64,000 nucleotides of DNA. Source: JBBCJR01 sp037190805 (GTDB lineage: Bacteria > Pseudomonadota > Alphaproteobacteria > Sphingomonadales > Sphingomonadaceae). Below, piece by piece: positions 53,995 to 61,719 of the stretch. Made by a program: the position numbers and the translations under genes. Positions within the stretch are counted from its first letter, which is position 1. Each line of letters opens with the position of its first letter. The notes under the pieces were generated by a model, which saw nothing but the letters and a program-made list of their open reading frames with translations, searched no databases and was not told the origin of the DNA. The DNA lies in NCBI GenBank assembly GCA_037190805.1, contig JBBCJR010000003.1:1-64000 (forward strand), given 5' to 3'.

Positions 53995-54603
53995 ATGAGA
54001 TACGGACGAATGGCACTACTTCTAGCGTGCCTTGGCGGCCTTGCCGCGCCAGCGCTGGCACAGACCCCAGCGCCGGCCAGCGTCCCCGCCGGACCGGCCG
54101 GGACCTACCGGATCAATCCCAGCGACGAACTGGAAATCTATGTCTGGGGCGAAGAACGTCTGCAGCGGGTCCTGAAGGTCCTGCCGGACGGCACCTTCTC
54201 CTTCCCGCTGGTGGGCGTCGTCCACGCGGCCGGGCGCACCACCGTCGATGTCGAGGACGAGGTGGAAAAGCGACTTGCCGCCCAGTATCGCGAAGCGCCA
54301 CCTCAGGTAACCGTCTCGGTCCGTGATGCGGCCGGAATGATGTTTTCGGTGATCGGCAAGGTCCGGTCGCCCGGCACCTTCCCTCTCAGCCGTCCCCTAG
54401 ACGTGCTGCAGGCATTGAGCCTTGCCGGCGGACCGGGCGAGTTCGCCGACGTGGGGTCGGTTATGATCCTGCGGCGGCAAGGCGACAAGCCGGCCGTCAT
54501 CCGCACCCGCCTTACCGATGTGCTGCGCGGACGGGCAGGCGCGAATGAACTGGGTGAGGGCCTGCCAACGCTGATGAGCGGCGACGTGGTGATCGTTCCA
54601 TGA
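53995..54603 (+). CDS. Polysaccharide biosynthesis/export protein (Wza/GumB-like)
   Basis: 202 residues: a signal peptide (RMALLLACLGGLAAPALAQ), a poly-export domain (TYRINPSDELEIYVWGEERLQ ... VLPDGTFSFPLVGVVHAAGRT) and an SLBB-like repeat (FSVIGKVRSPGTFPLSRPLDVLQALSLAGG). It is shorter than Wza (379 in E. coli) and lacks a lipoprotein Cys, so it may need the neighbouring beta-barrel protein for outer membrane passage. First gene of the export operon; four-base overlap with the next gene. Confidence 0.92.
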   Translation: MRYGRMALLLACLGGLAAPALAQTPAPASVPAGPAGTYRINPSDELEIYVWGEERLQRVLKVLPDGTFSFPLVGVVHAAGRTTVDVEDEVEKRLAAQYREAPPQVTVSVRDAAGMMFSVIGKVRSPGTFPLSRPLDVLQALSLAGGPGEFADVGSVMILRRQGDKPAVIRTRLTDVLRGRAGANELGEGLPTLMSGDVVIVP

Positions 54604-55742
54604 TCGCGCCCCGCATTCTCGCCACCGCGGCCCTGCTGGTCGCCGCCTCGCCAGCCTTCGCTCAGTCGGGCTTTTCCGTCACGGCCGATGCGAGCGTCGG
54701 CTACAGCAGCAATCCCTTCCTGATCGACGGCGCGTCGACTGGAAGCGGCTATGGCAATCTTACCCTGCGTCCGCGCTACGATCATGAAACGGCGCGCGGG
54801 GTCACCAGCCTGTCGGGCACCTATTCACGCAGCCAGTACTTCCGGCGCTATTCCCATGCCGAAGGCTATTCGGTCGATCTCAGCCACGATCAGCAGGTCA
54901 ACGAAAAGCTGAGCATCAACGGCAGCGTCGGCTATAATAGCTCGCTGACGGGGCTGACCGATCCGATCGACATCGGCACCGGCGCGTTCCGGCAGCGGCG
55001 CAACCTGTTCCATGCCAGGGGCGGCATCGCCTATCGGCCGGACAGCCGTTCGACCTGGACCGCGGAGGCCGGCTATCAACATGCCCGCTATCCTGATCAG
55101 AACATCAACCAGTTGTTCGCCTTCAACTACGACCAATATGATGGCAGCATCGGGTATCGGCGCGCGGTGTCCGAGACATTGGAAATCGGTGTGCGCTTTT
55201 CCGCTCTCCGCTTCGAATCAGCGTTCGGGCTCAACAGCGATATGTTCACACCGGCGGTGACCGTGAACAAGCGGTTCAGCGATCGGCTGACGCTCGACGG
55301 ATCGGTCGGCGTGATGTTCCGCAAATCGCGCGGCGGTGGTCTACCTGACGACAAGTTCACCGGCCTCTCCACCGGCCTCAGCCTGTGCGACACGACAACA
55401 CGGGGCAATCTTTGCCTTCGCGTCCGCCGAGACTCCACCTCGACCGGGCTGGGTGAGTTGCGGACCCTCAACGAAGCCGGCGTCGACTATTCCTATCGCG
55501 TGACCGAACGCGACACCGTGACATTGAACGGCCTCTATTCCCGGTCTTCGGGCCGCAGTGTCCTGATCGGCGATCGTATCGAATACGCGTCCGTCGGCGG
55601 CCGCTATGCCCGTCAGCTCAACGAACGGATGACCGTGTCGGCCGGGGCCAGCTATCGCTGGCGCGATCTTCGCAACATCGTCAGCGCTGACGACATCAGC
55701 GGCGACGTCACTCTCACCGTCCGTTGGGGCGCCCGTCGATGA
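54600..55742 (+). CDS. Outer membrane beta-barrel protein of the polysaccharide operon
   Basis: 380 residues with a signal peptide (RILATAALLVAASPAFA) followed by repeating amphipathic strands rich in Tyr, Arg and Asp (for instance GYSSNPFLIDGASTGSGYGN and SYRVTERDTVTLNGLYSRS), ending in a typical C-terminal VTLTVRWGARR strand. Resembles the BBP2-type barrels found with GumB/GumC genes. Possibly the outer membrane pore partner of the short Wza-like protein. Both ends overlap neighbours (ATGA). Confidence 0.85.
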   Translation: MIAPRILATAALLVAASPAFAQSGFSVTADASVGYSSNPFLIDGASTGSGYGNLTLRPRYDHETARGVTSLSGTYSRSQYFRRYSHAEGYSVDLSHDQQVNEKLSINGSVGYNSSLTGLTDPIDIGTGAFRQRRNLFHARGGIAYRPDSRSTWTAEAGYQHARYPDQNINQLFAFNYDQYDGSIGYRRAVSETLEIGVRFSALRFESAFGLNSDMFTPAVTVNKRFSDRLTLDGSVGVMFRKSRGGGLPDDKFTGLSTGLSLCDTTTRGNLCLRVRRDSTSTGLGELRTLNEAGVDYSYRVTERDTVTLNGLYSRSSGRSVLIGDRIEYASVGGRYARQLNERMTVSAGASYRWRDLRNIVSADDISGDVTLTVRWGARR

Positions 55743-57202
55743 GCGTCGATGAGCGCCTGGACGAGGAAAGCGGCGGAGGGCTGATCTCTCACCTGCCGGC
55801 GATGCTATGGCAGCGTCGCTGGCTGGTGATCCTGCCGGCCCTTCTCGTCATCATCGGCGCGACCGCGACCGCCCTGCTGATGAAGCCGCTTTACCGTTCG
55901 CAGGCGATCGTTGTCGTCGAATCGCAGCAGTTGCCGCTGGAGCTGGTGAATTCGTCGCTGACCAATGTCATCGACCAGCGCATCGCCAAGGTCCGCCAGC
56001 AGGTGCTCAGCCGGCCCGACCTCATCGCCCTTATCCAGCGCTACAACCTCTATCCCGATGAGCGGCAGAGCATGCCGCTGTCCAAGGTGATCGAGGAAAT
56101 GCGCGATGCGACCGTCGTCGAAGCGATCAGCGCCGACATCGAGGCACGGGCGCGGCCCGGCACATCGAACACGATCGCCTTTGCAATCGGCTTCGAATAT
56201 GCCGACGCGCCAACCACACAGCTGATCGCGCAGGAGTTCGTCACCCGCTTTCTCGAGCGCGACGCGGCGGAGAAGACCCAGCAGGCCGTCGGCACCGCAG
56301 AATTCCTTGGCGAGCAGGGCGAAGGGCTACGGTCCCAGATCGCCGAGGTGGAAGCGCGGATCACCCAGCTCAAGGCGCAGAATGCAGGCATCCTGTCCGA
56401 AAACATGATGGGCCTGCCGCCGATGATGGACAATGGCCGCATCGACGCCGAGATCAATGCCATCAACCGCGATAACACCCGCCTGCTTGCCCAGCAGCGC
56501 GCCGGTGGCGGAACCGAAGTTGCACAGGCCGAACAGCGGCTGCGCGAACTCAGCGCCGTCTATTCCGAGGATCACCCCGACGTCATTCAGGCCAAGCGCA
56601 GGGTAGACTCCGCCCGCGCCTCCGCCCGCGCCACAGGCGGCATCTCGCCGGAAGAGGCCGAGATTTCAGCCAATCGCGCCCGCATCGCGGCGCTGCTGCG
56701 CGAAAAATCGGCCTTGGCGTCGATGGACGCCGCCTCGCGCTCAGCCCGTGCTCGCGCGCCCGTGGTACTGGAAGAGGTCAATCAGCTGGAGAAGCAGGCC
56801 GAGGGCCTGCGCCTCCAATATCAGCAGCTCGGCGGCAAGCTGATGACCGCCCAGGTTTCAGCCCGCATGGAAAGCGAGCAGAAGGGCGAGCGCCTTACGG
56901 TCGCCGATCCACCCGTCGTGCCCGATTCGCCGCTGCGTCCCAACCGACCGCTGCTGATCGCCGGAGGTGTCGTCGGCGGCCTGGCGCTTGGCGTGGCGCT
57001 GGCATTGGCGGTGGAGCTATTGCGCCGCCCCGTCCGAGGTTCGGAGGCTTTGCGAGGCATCGTCGGCGCACCGCCGCTGGTCGTCATTCCAACGCTCAGC
57101 CCCAAGCCATCGGTCGCGGAACGGCTGGTCAAGCGGATCAGCGCGCGGTTCAGCCCCCGCCGCAAGCGCATGCGCCGGCTCGTTCCCACAAGTGCAGAGT
57201 AA
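55739..57202 (+). CDS. Wzz/GumC-type chain-length determinant protein
   Basis: 487 residues. Transmembrane helices near residues 27-48 (WLVILPALLVIIGATATALLM) and about 400-425 (LLIAGGVVGGLALGVALALAV) flank a large periplasmic coiled-coil domain (AEVEARITQLKAQNAGIL; EEVNQLEKQAEGLRLQYQQLG). A PxxP-like DSPLRPNRPLLI precedes the second helix. Lacks a kinase domain; that is in the next gene, as in CapA/CapB pairs. Controls export and length of the polymer. Confidence 0.93.
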   Translation: MSVDERLDEESGGGLISHLPAMLWQRRWLVILPALLVIIGATATALLMKPLYRSQAIVVVESQQLPLELVNSSLTNVIDQRIAKVRQQVLSRPDLIALIQRYNLYPDERQSMPLSKVIEEMRDATVVEAISADIEARARPGTSNTIAFAIGFEYADAPTTQLIAQEFVTRFLERDAAEKTQQAVGTAEFLGEQGEGLRSQIAEVEARITQLKAQNAGILSENMMGLPPMMDNGRIDAEINAINRDNTRLLAQQRAGGGTEVAQAEQRLRELSAVYSEDHPDVIQAKRRVDSARASARATGGISPEEAEISANRARIAALLREKSALASMDAASRSARARAPVVLEEVNQLEKQAEGLRLQYQQLGGKLMTAQVSARMESEQKGERLTVADPPVVPDSPLRPNRPLLIAGGVVGGLALGVALALAVELLRRPVRGSEALRGIVGAPPLVVIPTLSPKPSVAERLVKRISARFSPRRKRMRRLVPTSAE

Positions 57203-57234
57203 CGGCCCCAGCCGGGCCAGCAGGATCATTCCCC

Positions 57235-58041
57235 ATGCTGACAGCCAATAGCGACGCCGGACCATCGGTCCTTCTGACGGATGCGCAACCGATCCTGCCC
57301 TCGCCCGAGGCGACGCGGGCGATCGAGATCGGCCACGATCTCCTGCTCGACAACGGGGTGTTCGGTTTCGACGTCGACGACATCCGGTCGCGGCCCTTCA
57401 ACCTGCTGCGCTCGCAGGTGCGCAAATATCTGCGCCGCAGCCAGGCGAAGCTGATCGGTGTCATTTCCGCGACGCCAGGCGTGGGCAAGACCTTCGTCGC
57501 CTGCAATCTGGCGGCGGCGATGTCACGCATTCCAGGTGTCGACGCCTATCTTGTCGATCTCGACCTGCGCCGCCCCTCGGTCGCCGACCGCTTCGGTCTC
57601 GAACGGATGCCGGGCGTTCAGGATTATCTGCTCGAAGAGCTGGACGACCTCGCCGCAGCCGCCTTCCGCCCATCCGATCAGCGCCTCGTCGTGCTGCCGT
57701 CGTCCGGCGGACCGGCGCCTTCGGCCGAATTGCTCGACAATCCCCGCGCCGACCTGCTGTTTGCCGGGCTACGTGCGTTGCCGGAACAAGCGGTGGTCAT
57801 CGTCGACATGCCGCCGGTGTTCGCCAATGACGACGCCGCGATCATTGCCAGTCGCGTCGACGCGCTGCTGTTCGTGGTCGAGGACGGCGTCACCACCGGC
57901 AAACAGATCAAGGACGGCATCCGCCTGTTGGCGCCGACGCCTGTTCTCGGGACTGTTCTCAACCGTTACCGGCGCGGTCTGGTGGCCGATGAATATGGCT
58001 ACGGCTTTGCCTATGGTTATGAATATAAAGCCGAAGGCTGA
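57235..58041 (+). CDS. CpsD/CapB-family bacterial tyrosine kinase
   Basis: 268 residues. Walker A SATPGVGKTFVACNLA, Walker A' LVDLDLRRPSV and Walker B VVIVDMPPVFANDD place it in the BY-kinase family. The extreme C-terminus holds a tyrosine cluster (five Tyr within DEYGYGFAYGYEYK), the normal autophosphorylation site. Phosphorylation cycles the Wzz-like partner. Starts 32 bases after it and overlaps the glycosyltransferase gene by 23 bases, so the Tyr-cluster codons also encode the next start. Confidence 0.93.
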   Translation: MLTANSDAGPSVLLTDAQPILPSPEATRAIEIGHDLLLDNGVFGFDVDDIRSRPFNLLRSQVRKYLRRSQAKLIGVISATPGVGKTFVACNLAAAMSRIPGVDAYLVDLDLRRPSVADRFGLERMPGVQDYLLEELDDLAAAAFRPSDQRLVVLPSSGGPAPSAELLDNPRADLLFAGLRALPEQAVVIVDMPPVFANDDAAIIASRVDALLFVVEDGVTTGKQIKDGIRLLAPTPVLGTVLNRYRRGLVADEYGYGFAYGYEYKAEG

Positions 58042-59122
58042 CGCTGGCGCAACCCGAGACGCCCGCCCTCTTCCGTCTGGATTTGATGGCCGCGATCTGG
58101 TCGTCATCATCGTCAATTACCGGACGCCGGAACATGTCGCGCGGTGCCTGGATTCGCTTGCAGCAGAACGGCTGCGCACGCCTGGCTTCAGCGTCGTTGT
58201 CGTCGATGGCGGCTCCGCTGACGGATCGGCCGACCGGCTGGCCCGCCTGATCGCCGACAGCGATATTCGCCATTGGGTGCGGCTGATCGCCCTGGGGGTG
58301 AACGGTGGCTTCGGTTACGCCAACAATCAGGCCATGCTGACTCTGGCTGCGGAAGGCCGGCGGCCCGAAGCGATCCTGCTCCTAAACCCCGACACGATCG
58401 TGCGGCCCGGTGCGCTGGCGGCACTGCTAGGGCGGCTCGCCAGTGATAGTCGGATCGGCGCCGTAGGCGCCCGGCTCGAGCATGAGGATGGCAGGCCCCA
58501 GGGCGGAGTGTTCCGGTTTCCATCCCTGCGCGATGAGTTCTGTCGTGGAGCCCGCACTGCCGTGATCGATCGCCTGATGCGGCGACCGCCGATCGTCATC
58601 GACACCGATGTCGCATGCGCAGTGCCATGGGTGACCGGCGCCGCCGTCTTGCTGCGCCGCGACGCGCTGGCGGAAACCGGCCTGTTCGACGACGGATTCT
58701 TCCTTTATTTCGAGGAAACCGAATTGATGCAGCGGCTCAGTCGGAAAGGCTGGGCATGCTGGCATGAGCCAACGGCGCGGGTCGTCCATTATTATGGCCA
58801 GGCGACAGGCTTGCGCGATCCCGTCACTGGCGCCCATCGCGCCGCCCGCCTGCCCGCCTACTGGTATCGCTCGCGCCGGCGCTATTGGGTTCGCGTCCAT
58901 GGCAGCGCTGTGGCGGTGATCGCAGGCCTGTCGTGGCTGGCGGGACGGGCGCTGTGGCGGACCCGGTGCCTGCTGACCCGGCGCATTGACGACACCCCGC
59001 CCCGTGGCGGCCGAGACCTGCTGCGCCTCGGGCTGTGGCCGTCACGCGCCGATCGGGGGGCCGGCGGCCCGGTGGCGATCGACGAGCGTCCCGGCGCCCT
59101 CCCCGCCTGGGTGGAAAAATGA
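58019..59122 (+). CDS. Family 2 glycosyltransferase (rhamnosyl-type)
   Basis: 367 residues. LVVIIVNYRTPEHVARCLDSL, VVVDGGSADGSAD and LLLNPDTIVRPGALAALLG resemble the WcaA/RfbF-like GT2 group that adds deoxysugars; the later GLFDDGFFLYFEETELMQRL is typical. A hydrophobic segment near HGSAVAVIAGLSWLAGRALW may tether it. Start within the kinase gene's tyrosine codons; an ATG six bases earlier is possible. ATGA overlap with the next gene. Confidence 0.9.
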   Translation: MNIKPKADAGATRDARPLPSGFDGRDLVVIIVNYRTPEHVARCLDSLAAERLRTPGFSVVVVDGGSADGSADRLARLIADSDIRHWVRLIALGVNGGFGYANNQAMLTLAAEGRRPEAILLLNPDTIVRPGALAALLGRLASDSRIGAVGARLEHEDGRPQGGVFRFPSLRDEFCRGARTAVIDRLMRRPPIVIDTDVACAVPWVTGAAVLLRRDALAETGLFDDGFFLYFEETELMQRLSRKGWACWHEPTARVVHYYGQATGLRDPVTGAHRAARLPAYWYRSRRRYWVRVHGSAVAVIAGLSWLAGRALWRTRCLLTRRIDDTPPRGGRDLLRLGLWPSRADRGAGGPVAIDERPGALPAWVEK

Positions 59123-60123
59123 CCACCATGGCCGACCTCGCCGTCGTCGTGATCGGCCGCAACGAAGGCGCGCGATTGATCGCCTGTCTGGAATCGATCG
59201 GGAGCGCGGGACCCGTCGTCTATGTCGATTCAGGATCGACCGACGGCAGCATCGAGGCGGCGCTGGCACGTGGAGCCGATGTCGTCAATCTCGACCTGCG
59301 TAGGCCGTTTACCGCCGCCCGGGCCCGCAACATGGGGCTGGCACGGCTGAAGGCACGGGGTTTCACCGGCACGTTCGTCCAGATGATCGACGGCGACTGC
59401 CAGCTGGCACCGGGCTGGATGGAACGGGCACGAGCAGCGCTCGAAGCCGATCCGGACCTGGCGATCGTGTTCGGCAGGCGCCGCGAGCGCCATCCGCAGG
59501 CGTCGATCTACAACTGGCTGTGTGACGTGGAATGGGCCGTCCCGCCGGGTCCCGTCCGTTATTGCGGCGGGGACGTCATGCTGCGCCAGAGCGCGGTGGA
59601 AGCGGTTGGCGGCTATCCCGACGACATGATCGCCGGCGAGGAACCGGACCTGTCGATCCGCCTGCGCCGCGCGGGATGGCGGCTGGAATGCCTGGACGTG
59701 GAAATGACCCTCCATGATGCGGCGATCCACCATTTCGGTCAGTGGTGGCGACGCGCGACGCGCGCTGGCCACGCCTATGCCGAACTGGCCGCGCGTCATG
59801 GCGGCGATCATCGCCGCCGCGCCTTCAGCGCCCTGCTATGGGGCGTGGCGATTCCGGTGACCGCTCTCGCCCTCATCGCCATCGACATTCGCGCCGCAGT
59901 GCTGGTCGCCCTGTTGCTGCCGTTGCAGATTCTCCGCACCGCGGCGCGCCTTTCCCGACCTTGGGCATCCGCACTGACCGTCGCCGCCTTCCACATGCTA
60001 GTCAAACCTGCTCAGGCCGTCGGCATGGCGCGCTGGGCGATTAACCGGCTGCGCGGCCGCCAGGCCACGCTGATCGAATATAAAGGCGATGACAGCACCC
60101 CTGGCGGGAGGGGCGGCCAATGA
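59119..60123 (+). CDS. Family 2 glycosyltransferase, membrane-associated
   Basis: 334 residues. DLAVVVIGRNEGARLIACLES, VYVDSGSTDGSIEAAL and the metal-binding MIDGDCQLAPGWMERA. Two to three C-terminal hydrophobic segments (LLWGVAIPVTALALIAIDI, then AAVLVALLLPLQIL) suggest membrane attachment. Related to GT2 enzymes that extend exopolysaccharide repeat units. Four-base overlaps on both sides. Confidence 0.9.
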   Translation: MTTMADLAVVVIGRNEGARLIACLESIGSAGPVVYVDSGSTDGSIEAALARGADVVNLDLRRPFTAARARNMGLARLKARGFTGTFVQMIDGDCQLAPGWMERARAALEADPDLAIVFGRRRERHPQASIYNWLCDVEWAVPPGPVRYCGGDVMLRQSAVEAVGGYPDDMIAGEEPDLSIRLRRAGWRLECLDVEMTLHDAAIHHFGQWWRRATRAGHAYAELAARHGGDHRRRAFSALLWGVAIPVTALALIAIDIRAAVLVALLLPLQILRTAARLSRPWASALTVAAFHMLVKPAQAVGMARWAINRLRGRQATLIEYKGDDSTPGGRGGQ

Positions 60124-60647
60124 CCTCCCCCGGCCTGTTCGCCTTGATTGCGGAGGACTGGCGTGCCCATGGCCGCGACTGGACCCGCCCCGGCTTCCGT
60201 GCGCTGGCTGTTCATCGCTTCGGCAATTGGCGGATGGGGATTCGCGGCCGGCTGCTGCGCGCGCCTTTCAGCCTGCTCTACCGAACGCTGTTTCGCTTCT
60301 GCCGCAATGTTTACGGCATCGAGTTGCCGTGGTCTGCCGTCGTCGGCCGGCAGGTGGTGTTCGAGCATCAGGGCGGGATCGTCATCCACGGCGCGGCGGT
60401 GATCGGGGATCGCTGCACGATCCGTCAGAATTGCACCCTCGGTCTCCGTCGCCGCGACGACCCCCAAGGCGCACCGATCCTGGGCGCGAATGTGGATGTC
60501 GGCGCGGGTGCGGTCATCCTTGGCCGGGTCCATCTGGGCGATGGCGCATTGATCGGGGCCAATGCCGTGGTCCTCGACGACGTGCCTGCCGGCGCCTTGG
60601 CCGTGGGCATTCCCGCGCGCATCATGCCCAAAGGCCAACAAAGCTAA
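60120..60647 (+). CDS. Hexapeptide acyltransferase (serine acetyltransferase-like)
   Basis: 175 residues. The C-terminal half is a left-handed beta-helix of hexapeptide repeats (IVIHGAAVIGDRCTIRQNCT; LGANVDVGAGAVILGRVHLG; IGANAVVLDDVPAGALAVGIPARIM) with catalytic-type His residues. The N-terminal helices resemble serine acetyltransferases. In this operon it more likely acetylates the polysaccharide than serine. Last gene; converges with tadA after about 13 bases. Confidence 0.88.
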   Translation: MTSPGLFALIAEDWRAHGRDWTRPGFRALAVHRFGNWRMGIRGRLLRAPFSLLYRTLFRFCRNVYGIELPWSAVVGRQVVFEHQGGIVIHGAAVIGDRCTIRQNCTLGLRRRDDPQGAPILGANVDVGAGAVILGRVHLGDGALIGANAVVLDDVPAGALAVGIPARIMPKGQQS

Positions 60648-60660
60648 AACCGCGGCCGCG

Positions 60661-61122
60661 CTAACGCCGCGCCAGAAAGAAGTCCCTTAGCAAGGCGCCT
60701 GCGACCACTTCACCAATGCCGCTATAGACCTCGGGCGAATGATGACAGGTCGGCTGATCGAACACGCGGGCGCCGTGCTCCACCCCGCCCCCTTTGGGAT
60801 CGGAGGCGCCGAAATACAACCGGGCGATACGGGCCAGGGAGATAGCGCCCGCGCACATCGCGCATGGCTCCAGCGTCACATGAAGATCGCAGCCGTTCAG
60901 CCGCTCGCTGCCCAGCTTGGCTGCCGCCGCCCGAATGGCGAGCATCTCCGCATGGGCGCTGGGATCGCGATCGGCGATGACCCGGTTGGCGGCAACAGCC
61001 AGCACCATGCCGTCGGGGCCGGTGACGACCGCTCCGACCGGCACCTCCCCCATGGCCGCCGCCGCGCGCGCCGCATCGAGCGCGAGCGCCATCGCGCCGG
61101 ACGGAGGAAAGGGGGATTGCAT
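60661..61122 (-). CDS. tadA: tRNA-specific adenosine deaminase TadA
   Basis: 153 residues. Zinc deaminase motifs HAE (His57-Ala-Glu59) and PCAMC (Cys87, Cys90) are intact, with RDPSAHAEMLAI and TLEPCAMCAGAI. Converts A34 to inosine in tRNA-Arg(ACG). An essential housekeeping enzyme. Convergent with the polysaccharide operon. Confidence 0.96.
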   Translation of the reverse strand: MQSPFPPSGAMALALDAARAAAAMGEVPVGAVVTGPDGMVLAVAANRVIADRDPSAHAEMLAIRAAAAKLGSERLNGCDLHVTLEPCAMCAGAISLARIARLYFGASDPKGGGVEHGARVFDQPTCHHSPEVYSGIGEVVAGALLRDFFLARR

Positions 61123-61164
61123 ATCCGTGCTTATGGCGCGCCGGTACCGTTCGGGAAAGTCCGG

Positions 61165-61323
61165 TCAACGCCGCGTCGTCAGCCACACCGCATGGATCAC
61201 GCCGGGTATATAGCCCAGAGCGGTAAGGCCCGCGTTCAGCCAGAACCGCCGGTTCCGGCCTTCCCCCATGAACACGCCAAGAGGCGGCAGAACGACCGAA
61301 GCCAACAGGCGCTGGGGGTTCAT
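61165..61323 (-). CDS. YqaE/Pmp3-family membrane protein
   Basis: 52 residues: two hydrophobic helices (LLASVVLPPLGVFMGEG; FWLNAGLTALGYIPGVIHAVW) with the Pmp3 signature PPLGVF and GYIPGVIHA. Members are small stress-related membrane proteins found in bacteria, fungi and plants that affect membrane potential. Encoded just upstream of tadA on the same strand. Confidence 0.85.
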   Translation of the reverse strand: MNPQRLLASVVLPPLGVFMGEGRNRRFWLNAGLTALGYIPGVIHAVWLTTRR

Positions 61324-61339
61324 GCCGCCGCCCGTGTCA

Positions 61340-61618
61340 TCAGTTGGCCGGCCTCACGTCGACGGTGGGTACCTTCACATCGACTTTCTCGCGGTTGACC
61401 TCGACCTTCGGCACCTCGACATCCGTCGTCTTGGTGCCGACCTCAACCTTGGCGGTATTGACGTCGAAGGCCGGCATCTGGCCACCTTCGGCCCGGACTT
61501 CAGGCATTCGGGCGTCGCGGATCTGGCGAACGTCGATCAGACCGAAGGCGAAGGCCGCGATCACGGCGAGGATCGCCACCACGGCGATGACAAGGCCGGT
61601 TCGTGCGCCGCTGGACAT
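61340..61618 (-). CDS. Membrane-anchored protein with valine-rich repeats
   Basis: 92 residues: an N-terminal helix (GLVIAVVAILAVIAAFAFGL) then a polar tail with alternating Val and charged residues (KVEVGTKTTDVEVPKVEV; REKVDVKVPTVDVRP), which repeats a VEV/VDV pattern four or five times. Likely periplasmic after a single membrane anchor. Widely seen in sphingomonads; no known role. Confidence 0.7.
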   Translation of the reverse strand: MSSGARTGLVIAVVAILAVIAAFAFGLIDVRQIRDARMPEVRAEGGQMPAFDVNTAKVEVGTKTTDVEVPKVEVNREKVDVKVPTVDVRPAN

Positions 61619-61719
61619 TGGTCCCTCCTGTTCCTTTTTTCGAACAGGGCATCAACGACGATGACAGATATTGGTTTCGCGGACCGGGCGCCGGGGGCAT
61701 AGCCCCCGGCCGCTCCAGG

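Noticed and set aside
53995..60647. Exosortase (XrtA/PEP-CTERM) locus
   Set aside because: The export genes resemble that system, but no exosortase, PEP-CTERM protein or linked asparagine-synthase-like gene is present.
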